Of a DNA stretch of 27,387 bases, positions 1 through 8,001 are shown piece by piece (position 1 is the stretch's first letter; the number at the start of each line of letters is the position of its first letter). Source of the stretch: Simkania negevensis (GTDB lineage: Bacteria; Chlamydiota; Chlamydiia; Chlamydiales; JAFITR01); NCBI GenBank assembly GCA_017116025.1, contig JAFITR010000002.1, positions 1 through 27,387 of the forward strand. The letters are read 5' to 3'. The translations under genes were made by a program, and so were the position numbers. The notes beneath the pieces were generated by a model, which saw nothing but the letters and a program-made list of their open reading frames with translations, was not told where the DNA came from and searched no databases.

Positions 1-24
1 TTTGATCGAGCGCCCTCCGGGCTT
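1..24 (+). repeat. 24-nt direct repeat, copy 1
   Basis: Identical to 18512-18535. It begins TTTGATCGAG and contains a GCCC-TCC-GGGC hairpin. It is at the window edge, so the full repeat may extend leftward. Confidence 0.6.
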
Positions 25-54
25 ATGAGAGTGTTCCACTTAACGATCGCTCTC

Positions 55-135
55 TTCTTCTGTCATCCGTACGGTGTTTTTGTGAACGTTTCGGTCGGCA
101 AAAACTGCCAAACTCGAGTGCCCCTTCGGGCCTAA
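55..135 (+). repeat. Dispersed repeat R4, copy 1
   Basis: This segment aligns with 11092-11157. Both begin TTCTTCTGT and both contain AAACTGYCAAACTCGAG followed by a GCC-rich hairpin and a TAA-rich end. Copy 1 has extra bases in the middle. The GCCC/GGGC stem with a CTTC loop near the right end could act as a weak terminator for a gene to the left of the window. Confidence 0.5.
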
Positions 136-251
136 AACAAAACATTTTTTTGCAAAACCATCAAACTACAGGCGGCGTTTCAGGCTGCACAAATTTGCAC
201 CTGTTGATACAATACCATTTTCCCAAAGCAACAGCTACAAGAGTTGTGATC

Positions 252-2066
252 ATGCGTCATCTACTTTCCTTCTGTTCTCTCTTCTTTCTTTTCGGCACAG
301 CTCACGCTGCATCAATCTGGCAAGAGGATGTTCTCCCCTCCCTCTACGAGGAGTATCCCCAAGTATTCTACATGCTGGGCCATAGCTTCTATACAAAGGA
401 AGAATATGACAAAGCGGCTCATTACTTAAACAGCTACCTTTCTACAGATCAGGTAAGCCAAGAGCACAAAAAAACTTCTTTGCTGATGCTGATGGCCTCT
501 ACTTACCATCAGAAGAAGTGGGAAGAAAGCTATCTTACTTTTTTGGAGTTCAGCAAACATTTCCCCGACAGCAAACAGCAGCAGCAAGTTGCTAGGATTT
601 TTTTAGAATCCGCGCTCCACCTTCTGGAGATCGTCGATTCCACAGCACCGATATCGATCAGCCTACGCAAACAAGTCGCCGATGACATCCGCTCTACCCT
701 TGCCCAAAGCAACCCTTTTTCTGACGACGAGACAAGAAGTTACCTTCTCAAAGAGGCGAAGATTCTCTACGACATCGGCCTTTTTCAAACTGCTCTCGAC
801 ACACTATCTCCTCTCCTCAATCCACTTGCCGAAGAAGAGGGCTCCTACCAAGTCCACTACCTTGCTGCACTCTGCTACAACAAGCTTGGAGGCGACCCGG
901 CGCTTTTCATTAAACATGCAAAGAAAACGCTCTCTCTACAACCTGCACTTCCCGAAAAAAGAGTCCTTCATCTCAATCTATTTAACGCCTATCTACAACA
1001 AGCCAACAGCGGCAAAGGTCCGCAAGAGGAGAAGAGCCTAGCCCAAGCAGCAAACCACTTACACACAGCGATCAAAGACGCACCCTACACCCTTGATGAA
1101 CGCTATATACTCTGGCTTGCCAACCACTACCACAATATTGTGGCACAAGCTTTTGATGCCTCAAGCAGCCACTCTCTCGACACCAGCCTATACATCCACG
1201 ATGCCGACAGAGCCATCAACCTGTTTAACCACCTGCTACGTATCGATGAGCATGGAGAGGCCGAAGCGATTGCATCAGCGAAAGATCTCTTCCTCGAGCC
1301 AGAACTGCTCAAGCTGTGCAAGCTATTCCGCTGGAAAAAGCAAGGCAAAAAAGCGATCACTCTGCTCGAACAGTTGAGAAGTTTACAAGAAGGGAACCCT
1401 CGCTGGCCTTGGGCCTTCGTTTCCACCACCCTACTTCAGCTGGCAAAGACTTATGAGACCGAAGGGAAGATGGAGCAGGGGATTGACGTGCTGACAAAAT
1501 TGTTATCTATGCACCTTCCACAAGGGCAGGAGAGCCTTTTTGAAGCAACGCTCCTACTTGCACGGATGAAATATCGCCTGCTGCCTTCGGACAAAAAGTA
1601 TGGAGGTAGTGAGATGACAGGAATTCTCGACATGCTCAAAGAGGTGCAAATCCAAAAGAACATCCAACACGAACCGCTCCACCTAGAGGCAGCATTCGAT
1701 TATGCCCAATACAACGCCACCAGAGAACAAGATGAAGAAGCACGAAAAGGGAAATTTCTGTTTCTGTTGAAAAAGATGAAAGAGGACTTTTCGTTGGAAG
1801 AAGACATCGTTGCCAAAAACTATCACACCGAGCGGCGTGCATCACAAGAAAAAAACGTCGTATACCAGTCGTATATGACACTGCTCGATGCCCATATCGC
1901 CTCTATTGAATCTCAACAAGCATATCGCCAGGGCAACCTTCTGGAAGCGAAGAGGAAAGAAGAGGCTGCGCGTAATTTTCTTCAGGCAATAGGGGGGAAC
2001 GACAACAAACAGACAGAATACCTTGCTGAAAAAAGAGAGCAGCTTTTACAACAGCTCAGTAGGTAA
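252..2066 (+). CDS. Secreted TPR-like repeat protein
   Basis: A 604-residue protein from ATG 252. That start is chosen because it opens directly into a classic signal peptide: MRHLL, a hydrophobic core at residues 4-16, and an AHA cleavage site near residue 19. An in-frame TTG at 150 would bury this signal. The mature protein is mostly helical with degenerate tetratricopeptide-like helix pairs; residues about 37-66 (LGHSFYTKEEYDKAAHYLNSY) are the clearest, with others near 80-100 and 195-240. The C-terminal 60 residues are charged and probably coiled coil. TPR proteins usually scaffold other proteins, and the signal peptide places this one in the periplasm or outside. It lies 17 bp before the VWA gene, which suggests a shared transcript and partnership. 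I cannot assign a specific function. A weak AAGAG may serve as ribosome binding site. Confidence 0.85.
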   Translation: MRHLLSFCSLFFLFGTAHAASIWQEDVLPSLYEEYPQVFYMLGHSFYTKEEYDKAAHYLNSYLSTDQVSQEHKKTSLLMLMASTYHQKKWEESYLTFLEFSKHFPDSKQQQQVARIFLESALHLLEIVDSTAPISISLRKQVADDIRSTLAQSNPFSDDETRSYLLKEAKILYDIGLFQTALDTLSPLLNPLAEEEGSYQVHYLAALCYNKLGGDPALFIKHAKKTLSLQPALPEKRVLHLNLFNAYLQQANSGKGPQEEKSLAQAANHLHTAIKDAPYTLDERYILWLANHYHNIVAQAFDASSSHSLDTSLYIHDADRAINLFNHLLRIDEHGEAEAIASAKDLFLEPELLKLCKLFRWKKQGKKAITLLEQLRSLQEGNPRWPWAFVSTTLLQLAKTYETEGKMEQGIDVLTKLLSMHLPQGQESLFEATLLLARMKYRLLPSDKKYGGSEMTGILDMLKEVQIQKNIQHEPLHLEAAFDYAQYNATREQDEEARKGKFLFLLKKMKEDFSLEEDIVAKNYHTERRASQEKNVVYQSYMTLLDAHIASIESQQAYRQGNLLEAKRKEEAARNFLQAIGGNDNKQTEYLAEKREQLLQQLSR

Positions 2067-2083
2067 GAAGCGAGGAACATGCT

Positions 2084-3646
2084 GTGCAAAAAGCCCCTTC
2101 ATCACCCAACATCTCCCTTCTTGTTATCGTCACTCTGGTTGCCATAGCAGTACACGTAGCAGCGCTTTTCTTCCTACAAAACACCTCGATCTCTTCTTTC
2201 TCCATGGGTAGAGCCTCCAACTTCGCCCTTAAACCACTAAAAAACGAAGAAGCTCTGCTCCGAGAGTTCCACACCAGCGATAACGACCCCGTCGCCTCCC
2301 TCTTCCAACAGCTGGCACAAACCCCCTCATCTTTTGCTCCCGCACCAGAACAAGCCCTTAACAACAAAACCGCCCCGCCTTCTCTTGTACTACATACACC
2401 CCCTTTGCCAACCCTCGCACCAGCAGAAAGGTACGGAGATATCGACACAAAAGAGTTTGCCGAAGAGACTTTTGCTGCCACCAACAAAACAACCACCCTG
2501 CCAATACACACCCTGACTCCTCCCAAGCAACTTCCCTTTCTTTCAGGATCCTTTCTCAAGCCATCCTCCACCACTCCAGAAGAGAGCAGCAACATCCCGG
2601 GTCTCTCTGCTGAAGACTTCCTCTATGAGTTGAAATACACGGCATCACCTCAAGGGGAGGGGTATATCTTCCGCCTTAGCATAGAACCCAAGCCATACGT
2701 CAACCTAACAAGGCTCCACCAGACAATATACCTCATCATGGACCGCTCTAACTCCATCAGCAAAGAGAAATTTCACCACATCAAGGAGGGAGTCCTTGCC
2801 GCTCTCGATGCAATACACCCTGACGATCGCTTTAATATCATTGCCTTTGACAACAACCTGTCACGCCTGTCCGACAAACCTCTCTTCCCAACAGATGAAA
2901 ACAGAAAACGCGCCCAAGCCTTCGTCTTAAGTCAAAAAAGAGGCGGCCTCTTTTCTTCTACAGACATCTACTCTTCTTTAAACAAAATCTTGCCAACAGC
3001 AACGAACACCCAAGGGATCACCACCGCCCTCCTCATCTCCGACGGCGACACCTTTATATCGAAAGAGAAAGAAAGGAAGATGTTGGCGAAATGGAGTAAA
3101 GACAATAACGGAAGAATATCCCTCTTCTGTATCGCTACAGGACAAGGGAACAATCTCCCCCTGTTAGAACTTCTTAGCTCTTTTAACAAAGGACTTCTCC
3201 TCTACAGCAACAAAGACGAAGATCTGCCACAAACCTTACAAAGCCTCATACATAGCATCAAACATCCATTAGGGAGCAATATGCTCGCTACAGCAGCCTC
3301 ACATGGCAATAGCAACATCACTCTATACCCCCCATCTTCACGTCTGCCTAACCTCTACCAGAACATACCCTACCTCATCTACGGCTCTACAGACAGCATC
3401 AACGACGTCACGATCTTCCTACAAGGCAACAGCAGCGAAGAGCCATTCACAATCAAACATACCCTCTCTTTCAACAACGAAGGAGTCGCTGATCCGTCAA
3501 TAGAAAATCAATACCACCTATACAAAGCCCACACCATCTATGAGAAATACCTCTCCGATGGTGACTCCAGCCACCTTGCCGAAATAAAACAACTCATCGG
3601 CCCACCAGCAACTCCGACCAAAAACCGAACAAATATCTACAGGTAG
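2084..3646 (+). CDS. Membrane-anchored von Willebrand factor A domain protein
   Basis: A 520-residue protein from GTG 2084, with CGAGGA about 7 nt upstream. One hydrophobic helix at residues 10-31 gives a signal anchor. A long Ser/Thr/Pro-rich linker (about 70-175) follows, then a VWA domain at about 205-390. The metal-ion-dependent adhesion site looks complete: D220-x-S222-x-S224, T293, and D320 in LLISDGD. VWA domains of this type bind partner proteins through a divalent cation. The topology puts the domain outside the cytoplasm on a flexible tether. The gene sits 17 bp after the TPR-like gene and 7 bp before rsmD, so the first two probably form an envelope pair, while rsmD may only share the transcript. 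It is not a BatA/BatB protein by its layout, and its ligand is unknown. Confidence 0.85.
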   Translation: MQKAPSSPNISLLVIVTLVAIAVHVAALFFLQNTSISSFSMGRASNFALKPLKNEEALLREFHTSDNDPVASLFQQLAQTPSSFAPAPEQALNNKTAPPSLVLHTPPLPTLAPAERYGDIDTKEFAEETFAATNKTTTLPIHTLTPPKQLPFLSGSFLKPSSTTPEESSNIPGLSAEDFLYELKYTASPQGEGYIFRLSIEPKPYVNLTRLHQTIYLIMDRSNSISKEKFHHIKEGVLAALDAIHPDDRFNIIAFDNNLSRLSDKPLFPTDENRKRAQAFVLSQKRGGLFSSTDIYSSLNKILPTATNTQGITTALLISDGDTFISKEKERKMLAKWSKDNNGRISLFCIATGQGNNLPLLELLSSFNKGLLLYSNKDEDLPQTLQSLIHSIKHPLGSNMLATAASHGNSNITLYPPSSRLPNLYQNIPYLIYGSTDSINDVTIFLQGNSSEEPFTIKHTLSFNNEGVADPSIENQYHLYKAHTIYEKYLSDGDSSHLAEIKQLIGPPATPTKNRTNIYR

Positions 3647-3653
3647 ACAGGTA

Positions 3654-4211
3654 ATGCACGTCATCGCTGGTCGATTCAAAGGGCGCAAACTGAAAACGCC
3701 AAGTACACAAAAAACACGGCCTACACCAGGACGCCTCAAAGAGGCCCTCTTCAACATATGCCAGCATATCATCGACGGCATACACTTCCTCGACACCTTC
3801 GCCGGCAGCGGAGCGATGGCCATCGAAGCCATCAGCCGAGGAGCCCGACACGCCACCCTCATCGAACAAGATCCCGACGCCATACGCTGTATCAAAGATA
3901 ACATCGATGCTCTCGACATCTCCCCCCTCACAACGATCATCGCCGACGACGTAACCAGAGCCTTGGAAAGGCTGGCACAACAAAACGCCTCATTCAACAT
4001 CATCTACTGCGACCCTCCTTACCAAACAACAGCCTCCCAAGCAATGCTCAATATCATTGACACTACAAACCTGCTAGCACCACAAGGGCGCCTCTTCATC
4101 GAAGAATCAGATAAACAGCCGCTCAATACCGACAACCTCCAAACCCTAGTACACGCCAAAACACGCAAAGCAGGAAGCTCCACACTCCACGAATATCACC
4201 TAAAGAGATAA
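3654..4211 (+). CDS. rsmD: 16S rRNA (guanine-N2)-methyltransferase RsmD
   Basis: A 185-residue class I SAM-dependent methyltransferase of the RsmD family, which methylates G966 (E. coli numbering) of 16S rRNA in the 30S subunit. The sequence opens with the family hallmark: VIAGRFKGRKLKTP, then RPTPGRLKEALFN. The SAM-binding loop DTFAGSG is at residues 47-53, the acidic end of beta 2 is near E71, and the catalytic DPPY motif is at 120-123. Length is normal for the family. It starts 7 bp after the VWA gene, with a weak AGACAGG as ribosome binding site, so it is probably co-transcribed. As I recall, C. trachomatis has the same gene as CT487, next to a FliY-like protein. Confidence 0.95.
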   Translation: MHVIAGRFKGRKLKTPSTQKTRPTPGRLKEALFNICQHIIDGIHFLDTFAGSGAMAIEAISRGARHATLIEQDPDAIRCIKDNIDALDISPLTTIIADDVTRALERLAQQNASFNIIYCDPPYQTTASQAMLNIIDTTNLLAPQGRLFIEESDKQPLNTDNLQTLVHAKTRKAGSSTLHEYHLKR

Positions 4212-4275
4212 AAAAAATATTGCTTCCTTTTGCCGCCTTGCGTAACCTTTCCTTGGAAAGAACCACGGATGTACG

Positions 4276-6003
4276 ATGATACAGCGATTACCTTTCTCTT
4301 GGCTTTTAACAATCACCGCACTACTCCCTGCCTTTATTGCTGAAGGAGAGGAGAAACGGACGCAACTGCTCTACCCCCCCTACTCTCTAGATACCGCCTT
4401 CTCTTCTGCTGCCTGTCCATGCTGTAAACCTACTGTCGCAATAGGACTATCGAAAGTAGCCCTTCACCTAGGTAACGGCAGACTCATCCCCCTCCCCTCA
4501 TACCTCGCTAAACAAGGACTGACCCTCGTCCCTCGCGCAGGCTGCTCAGAACTCACCCCCATGCTGCACCCACTAACACCTCCGCTTGAAGGACTCTACG
4601 CAAGACATTACAACAATGGCCGTATCAAGGAATGTGTCAACTACCACATAGGGAAAAAACACGGCCACTACCAAGCCTGGCACTACAACGGAGAAAAAAA
4701 AGAAGACCTCTTCTATCGCAACGGCAACCTACACGGCCTGCAAGTCGCCTGGTATAAAAACGGCACCCTTCAATCACAACGGGAATTTTCTTGCGGACAA
4801 AAACAGGGCTGGCACAGGGTGTGGGACCCTGTAGGGATCCTCATCTTCGAAGCAGAATATCATAACGGACTTCTTCACGGAGAGCAGAAGATGTGGCACA
4901 ACAATGCCATCCTAAAACACCATGCAACATACAGCCATGGTAAACGCGTCGGCACAGAAGAGTGGTATTACGACAATGGCCAACGGCAAAGCGTAGGACA
5001 CTACCAGGACGATCTTTTAGAAGGGGATTTCCTCAGCTGGTACTACAACGGCAGCCCCCATCTAGTCCAATCACACCACCGCGGCCTACCTAACAACGCC
5101 CACTACGAATATAACTCCAACACAACACCTTCACAGCCTTCCCAATTGGCGCACCACCTCCAGTACAACAACGAAGGGAAACTCCATGGAGAACAAAAAA
5201 CATATTATCTCTCCGGGGCAATCAAGTCCGTCGCCACATATGAAGATGGACTTCTCCATGGACAGCAACAGATATGGGACAAGGATGAAACTGTCCAAGA
5301 GAAGGCCTATTACATACGAGGGCGCTTGGAAGGTGAGGTGTTGCAAAAAAGCGACGATGGCCAGATCATCCTAGCACACTACAAAAACGGCCAAAAACAT
5401 GGACGATACGAAATCTATAGCCAAAAAGAGAAGAAGAGCCCTGCCCAAAAAGTGCTTTCAGCCCAATATCAACACGACCTCTTACATGGCGAGCTTATAG
5501 AATATTCTGAAAAAGGGACCAAACTCACCACTACACAACATGAACACGGCAAAAAAAATGGTCTCTCTCTCTTCTACTCCCCCGAAGAAATCCCTCTTGC
5601 CAGCATGCCGTTCAAAGACGACAAACGGAACGGCCTAGCAAGAGAGTTTTTTCCCAACGGTAAAATACGCAAAGAAGTCCATATGCTCAACGACCTCAAA
5701 GAGGGTAGAGAACGGCTGTTTCACGAAAATGGAGATATGGCAGAAAGGAACACCTATCTCGAAGGACAGCTTCACGGTCTCTGTCTAAAGTGGAACGAGC
5801 GAGGTATGCTCATCTTTGAAGGCGAATACCAAAACGACCTTAAACATGGCAAATACAACAAATACTACAGTGACGGCACCCCCCACCTGCTACAAAGCTA
5901 CATCCACAACAATCTGCACGGCACCGTCAAACAATTTTCACGCAACGGTACCCTCACAGAAGAAACCTACGACATGGGCATGCTCGTCCAATACAACGAG
6001 TAG
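4276..6003 (+). CDS. Secreted MORN/YwqK-like repeat protein
   Basis: A 575-residue protein with a signal peptide at residues 1-23 (MIQRLPFSWLLTITALLPAF). After a short unique region that includes a Cys-rich ACPCCK patch near residue 50, residues about 110-570 are a run of roughly 20-25-residue repeats of the form YxNGxLHGxxxxWYxNG. These match the MORN variant also annotated as the YwqK family antitoxin repeat. Such repeats form extended beta sheets that serve as binding surfaces. The family label 'antitoxin' is a domain name only and does not show a toxin system here; no toxin gene is adjacent. Secretion suggests a surface or host-contact role, which is inference. It follows rsmD after 64 bp with GGAT as a possible ribosome binding site, and may have its own promoter. 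Confidence 0.85.
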   Translation: MIQRLPFSWLLTITALLPAFIAEGEEKRTQLLYPPYSLDTAFSSAACPCCKPTVAIGLSKVALHLGNGRLIPLPSYLAKQGLTLVPRAGCSELTPMLHPLTPPLEGLYARHYNNGRIKECVNYHIGKKHGHYQAWHYNGEKKEDLFYRNGNLHGLQVAWYKNGTLQSQREFSCGQKQGWHRVWDPVGILIFEAEYHNGLLHGEQKMWHNNAILKHHATYSHGKRVGTEEWYYDNGQRQSVGHYQDDLLEGDFLSWYYNGSPHLVQSHHRGLPNNAHYEYNSNTTPSQPSQLAHHLQYNNEGKLHGEQKTYYLSGAIKSVATYEDGLLHGQQQIWDKDETVQEKAYYIRGRLEGEVLQKSDDGQIILAHYKNGQKHGRYEIYSQKEKKSPAQKVLSAQYQHDLLHGELIEYSEKGTKLTTTQHEHGKKNGLSLFYSPEEIPLASMPFKDDKRNGLAREFFPNGKIRKEVHMLNDLKEGRERLFHENGDMAERNTYLEGQLHGLCLKWNERGMLIFEGEYQNDLKHGKYNKYYSDGTPHLLQSYIHNNLHGTVKQFSRNGTLTEETYDMGMLVQYNE

Positions 6004-6036
6004 GGGCTCACTGGAATCCTCACCAGAGAGAGAGGG

Positions 6037-7281
6037 TTAAATCTTAATTTTCTCAAGAGCATCCGATGGAGCAGGCTGAGGGGTGAAGGCAGCAAGCGCC
6101 TTGAGATTGGGAAGCATCCACGACAAGACAAAAGAGACGATATATAGAGAACCCATAATCGTCAAAGCTTTAACAGGACCATTCGTAGGGAAGAGAGAAG
6201 TCAAATAACCAGAAAGGGCAGGGCCAAAATAGGAAAAACACCATGCGAAGCCCATCAGCAAAGCACTCACAGCACCAGCATATCGCGGCATAAGGCGGTT
6301 GCCAAAAGCGACAATCACAGGATTGATCGTCCCTAAACAGGCCCCTACACAGAACAATAGAGAGCAAACAGCCGCCAAAGATGTTAGATCCTTCCAAAGG
6401 AAGAAGAAATAGCTGATGGCGCCAAAAAACACCATCCACAACAACATAAACCTCTCACCACAACGGTCGGCAATATACCCCGCCGGAATCATCAATAACG
6501 CAGCCCCTAGGATCAGAAAAAGATGGCCCCCGCCAAAAACCAACCAGTCGGGATAGCCTCTCGATTGAAGCACGTCAGGGAGCAAGAAAACGGTAGAAAA
6601 GAAGAGTGCCTGGCAAAGAATCTGCAAGAAATAGAGCAACATCAAAGGTTTGCGGCAAAACTTTATCGCCTTAAACAGATCCTGATAATTGAAACGGCCC
6701 TTCTGGCGCTGCTGTACATGGTCGGGAAGCTTGGCAAAGAGGATACACACCAAAAGAAATAGAGCAGGAAGGACAAGGAGGAAAGCGTGGCCGTTGAAGA
6801 AGCTATACGTCTTGGCAAAAACAATCTGGCTAATAGCCAGCCCCAACATGCCTCCAGAAGTAAAAAAGGTGGACATCACACTCTTGTGCTTAGCCGTCAA
6901 AGAGCCCATCATCCCAGCACCAGCAGGATGAAAAACCCCAGAGCCTATGTACAACAACAAGACCAAAAAGAACATCATGTAATAGTTGTGCGTATATGTC
7001 ACAAAGACAATGCCAAACGACAATAGCACACCCGCAAAAAGAAGGCGCCGGACAAAACCTCTGTCGCTGAAAATGCCAAACACAATCTGCAGACCGTCGC
7101 CAAAGAAACCTGCAAAGCCGGCAATCAAACCCGCTTTAGCAATGTCAAGGTCGGCCATCGTCTTGTAGATAGGCCAGATGCCAATGAAGAAATCCACAAC
7201 AAAATGCCCCAGCCAGCCAATTACCATGGCAGACACAAAGCCAGGAGCAACAACCGCTCTACTAACAGCTCTACTACTCAT
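6037..7281 (-). CDS. Major facilitator superfamily transporter, Fsr-like
   Basis: A 414-residue inner-membrane protein with about 12 hydrophobic segments and a cytoplasmic central loop (DHVQQRQKGRFN, about residue 195). This is the MFS plan. The segment IGSGVFHPAGAGMMG resembles the FHP motif of fosmidomycin-resistance (Fsr) type exporters, and a second-half GYIADRCGERF matches the MFS loop motif. The start is supported by AGAGG a few bases upstream on the minus strand. It converges on the YwqK-like gene with only 33 bp between the stops, and no strong terminator is visible there. The substrate cannot be told from sequence; sugar-phosphate, drug and metabolite exporters share this layout. Confidence 0.85.
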   Translation of the reverse strand: MSSRAVSRAVVAPGFVSAMVIGWLGHFVVDFFIGIWPIYKTMADLDIAKAGLIAGFAGFFGDGLQIVFGIFSDRGFVRRLLFAGVLLSFGIVFVTYTHNYYMMFFLVLLLYIGSGVFHPAGAGMMGSLTAKHKSVMSTFFTSGGMLGLAISQIVFAKTYSFFNGHAFLLVLPALFLLVCILFAKLPDHVQQRQKGRFNYQDLFKAIKFCRKPLMLLYFLQILCQALFFSTVFLLPDVLQSRGYPDWLVFGGGHLFLILGAALLMIPAGYIADRCGERFMLLWMVFFGAISYFFFLWKDLTSLAAVCSLLFCVGACLGTINPVIVAFGNRLMPRYAGAVSALLMGFAWCFSYFGPALSGYLTSLFPTNGPVKALTIMGSLYIVSFVLSWMLPNLKALAAFTPQPAPSDALEKIKI

Positions 7282-7351
7282 GGGCCACCTCTATCTACCC
7301 AATGCACCAATACCTAAACTAGCGAAATCCCGCTATTGGAGACAAAACATT

Positions 7352-7603
7352 TTATACCAAAAAACTGATTTTTCCCCAGAAAAATCGTAAAAAAAGTAGA
7401 AATAGGTTGATTGGCCAGGGAGAAAGGGGGGTAGAAACGGATTGATTGGCCACAGGGGAAGGGACAACAGGGACAGCAAGGACAACAGGGACAACAGAAG
7501 CGCTCTCCGGTTTTGTCGGTTTTGTCGTTTCGGTCTTCGGTGTTACTCGTTGAGAATCAACGGTAAAGAGCATAACAACAAGGCCGCAAAAAAGGATGGC
7601 CAT
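7352..7603 (-). CDS. Possible small membrane or secreted protein
   Basis: An 83-codon frame from ATG 7603, with AGGA nine bases upstream. The first 15 residues (MAILFCGLVVMLFTV) are hydrophobic like a signal or anchor. The middle contains TKP-TKP and VVP-VVL-AVP-VVP triplet repeats, and the end is again hydrophobic. The triplet repeats arise from 9-nt tandem DNA units. Similar units also occur in inverted orientation outside the frame (7607-7633), so the periodicity belongs at least partly to the DNA rather than to selection on a protein. I recognise no family. It could be a chance frame in repeat DNA. Confidence 0.25.
   Translation of the reverse strand: MAILFCGLVVMLFTVDSQRVTPKTETTKPTKPESASVVPVVLAVPVVPSPVANQSVSTPLSPWPINLFLLFLRFFWGKISFLV
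7396..7452 (+). repeat. 35-bp-period direct repeat
   Basis: The core TTGATTGGCCA occurs at 7407-7417 and 7442-7452. The bases before each core are also alike: GTAGAAATAGG and GTAGAAACGGA. This gives two imperfect units 35 bp apart. Confidence 0.7.
7461..7496 (+). repeat. 9-nt tandem repeat, four units
   Basis: Four contiguous 9-nt units: GGGACAACA, GGGACAGCA, AGGACAACA, GGGACAACA. The unit length keeps codon phase, and the minus strand reads Val-Val-Pro-type triplets inside the possible 83-codon gene. Confidence 0.85.
7509..7535 (+). repeat. 9-nt tandem repeat, GGTTTTGTC type
   Basis: Two exact units of GGTTTTGTC are followed by the related GTTTCGGTC. The period equals that of the neighbouring arrays but the unit differs. 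On the minus strand it encodes Thr-Lys-Pro repeats in the possible small gene. Confidence 0.7.
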
Positions 7604-7606
7604 CTT

Positions 7607-7633
7607 TGTTGTTCCTGTTGTCTCTGTCGTCCC
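7607..7633 (-). repeat. 9-nt tandem repeat, inverted set
   Basis: Three 9-nt units, TGTTGTTCC, TGTTGTCTC and TGTCGTCCC, are near reverse complements of the units at 7461-7496. The two arrays could pair into a long hairpin across about 110 bases. Confidence 0.75.
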
Positions 7634-7647
7634 CTAAGGAGGCGGCT

Positions 7648-7666
7648 AAAAGCCGACCGAAGGTCG
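7648..7666 (-). terminator. Terminator-like end of R1 copy 1
   Basis: On the minus strand a five-base-pair stem CGACC/GGTCG with a TTC loop is followed by GCTTTT. It lies downstream of the first large paralogue, where it could stop that transcript before the MFS gene. Confidence 0.5.
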
Positions 7667-7770
7667 TGCAGGCAGCTATAGCCTAGGTCGGAACGACGGG
7701 CTGAAGGCCCAAAGTGCAGGCCTAGGTAAACGTAGAATAAAAGATCTGGTCTGAAGGAGCATGCGAAGCG
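7648..7770 (-). repeat. R1 repeat, copy 1
   Basis: First of five copies of a ~122-bp repeat. Read on the minus strand it runs GCTTCGCATGCTCCTTCAGA, then a CCTAGG-bounded hairpin core (GGGCC-TTC-AGCCC type), then CTATAGCTGCCTGCA, then the terminal hairpin CGACC-TTC-GGTCG with GCTTTT. It is the inverted partner of copy 2, with 110 bp between them. Confidence 0.85.
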
Positions 7771-7849
7771 CCAATACAAGGACGATTGAAAGGATCACGG
7801 TTTTTAATGTTAAAGACAACGTAACAGGTTAAATATATAGGAGGTTAAC

Positions 7850-7927
7850 ATGGAAACGACACCTTATCTATTACCGTTGACGCTTCGCATGCTCCTTCAG
7901 ACCAGAATTCTGGGGGACCTGACCTAG
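7850..7927 (+). CDS. Possible 25-residue peptide behind a strong ribosome binding site
   Basis: ATG 7850 is preceded by ATATATAGGAGGTTAAC, a full AGGAGG at good spacing after an A+T-rich stretch. The frame (METTPYLLPLTLRMLLQT...) runs into R1 copy 2 and stops at TAG 7925. All of the sequence after about residue 10 is translated repeat. It might be a leader peptide, a small toxin-like peptide or the remains of a longer gene cut by the repeat. Little else supports it. Confidence 0.25.
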   Translation: METTPYLLPLTLRMLLQTRILGDLT

Positions 7928-8001
7928 GCCTGCGCTTTAGGCCTTCGGCCTGCCGCTCCGACCTAGGCTATAGCTACCTGCACGGCCTTCGACCGGCCTT
8001 T
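7881..8001 (+). repeat. R1 repeat, copy 2
   Basis: Plus-oriented copy, inverted relative to copy 1. It contains the 5' block GCTTCGCATGCTCCTTCAGA, CCTAGG boxes bracketing AGGCC-TTC-GGCCT, a CTATAGCTACCTGCA block, and a terminal hairpin CGGCC-TTC-GACCG with one mismatch followed by GCCTTT. It ends 15 bp before the stop of the first large paralogue. Confidence 0.85.

Larger units (their letters stand above)
1..251. other. Leader region without a convincing gene
   Basis: No convincing gene lies here. An open frame in phase with the downstream TPR-like gene reaches back to a TTG at 150, but a signal peptide beginning at 252 argues against using it. Bases 1-24 match 18512-18535 exactly, and the stretch around 55-135 is a diverged copy of 11092-11157. 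A small GCCC/GGGC hairpin with a CTTC loop (about 119-131), followed by TAAAA, could close an upstream gene outside the window. A TTGATA at 204-209 resembles a -35 box, but no good -10 follows at normal spacing. Confidence 0.6.

Noticed and set aside
150..251. Upstream TTG start for the TPR-like gene
   Set aside because: It would add 34 residues in front of a textbook signal peptide that begins at ATG 252.
2056..2595. A 179-codon minus-strand open frame
   Set aside because: Antisense to the start of the VWA gene, with no recognisable domain and no promoter or neighbouring gene on that strand.
4276..6003. Toxin-antitoxin system
   Set aside because: The only support is the database name of the YwqK repeat; the protein is exported and no toxin gene is adjacent.
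7461..7633. CRISPR-like array
   Set aside because: Units are 9 nt, contiguous and without spacers; no Cas genes are near.
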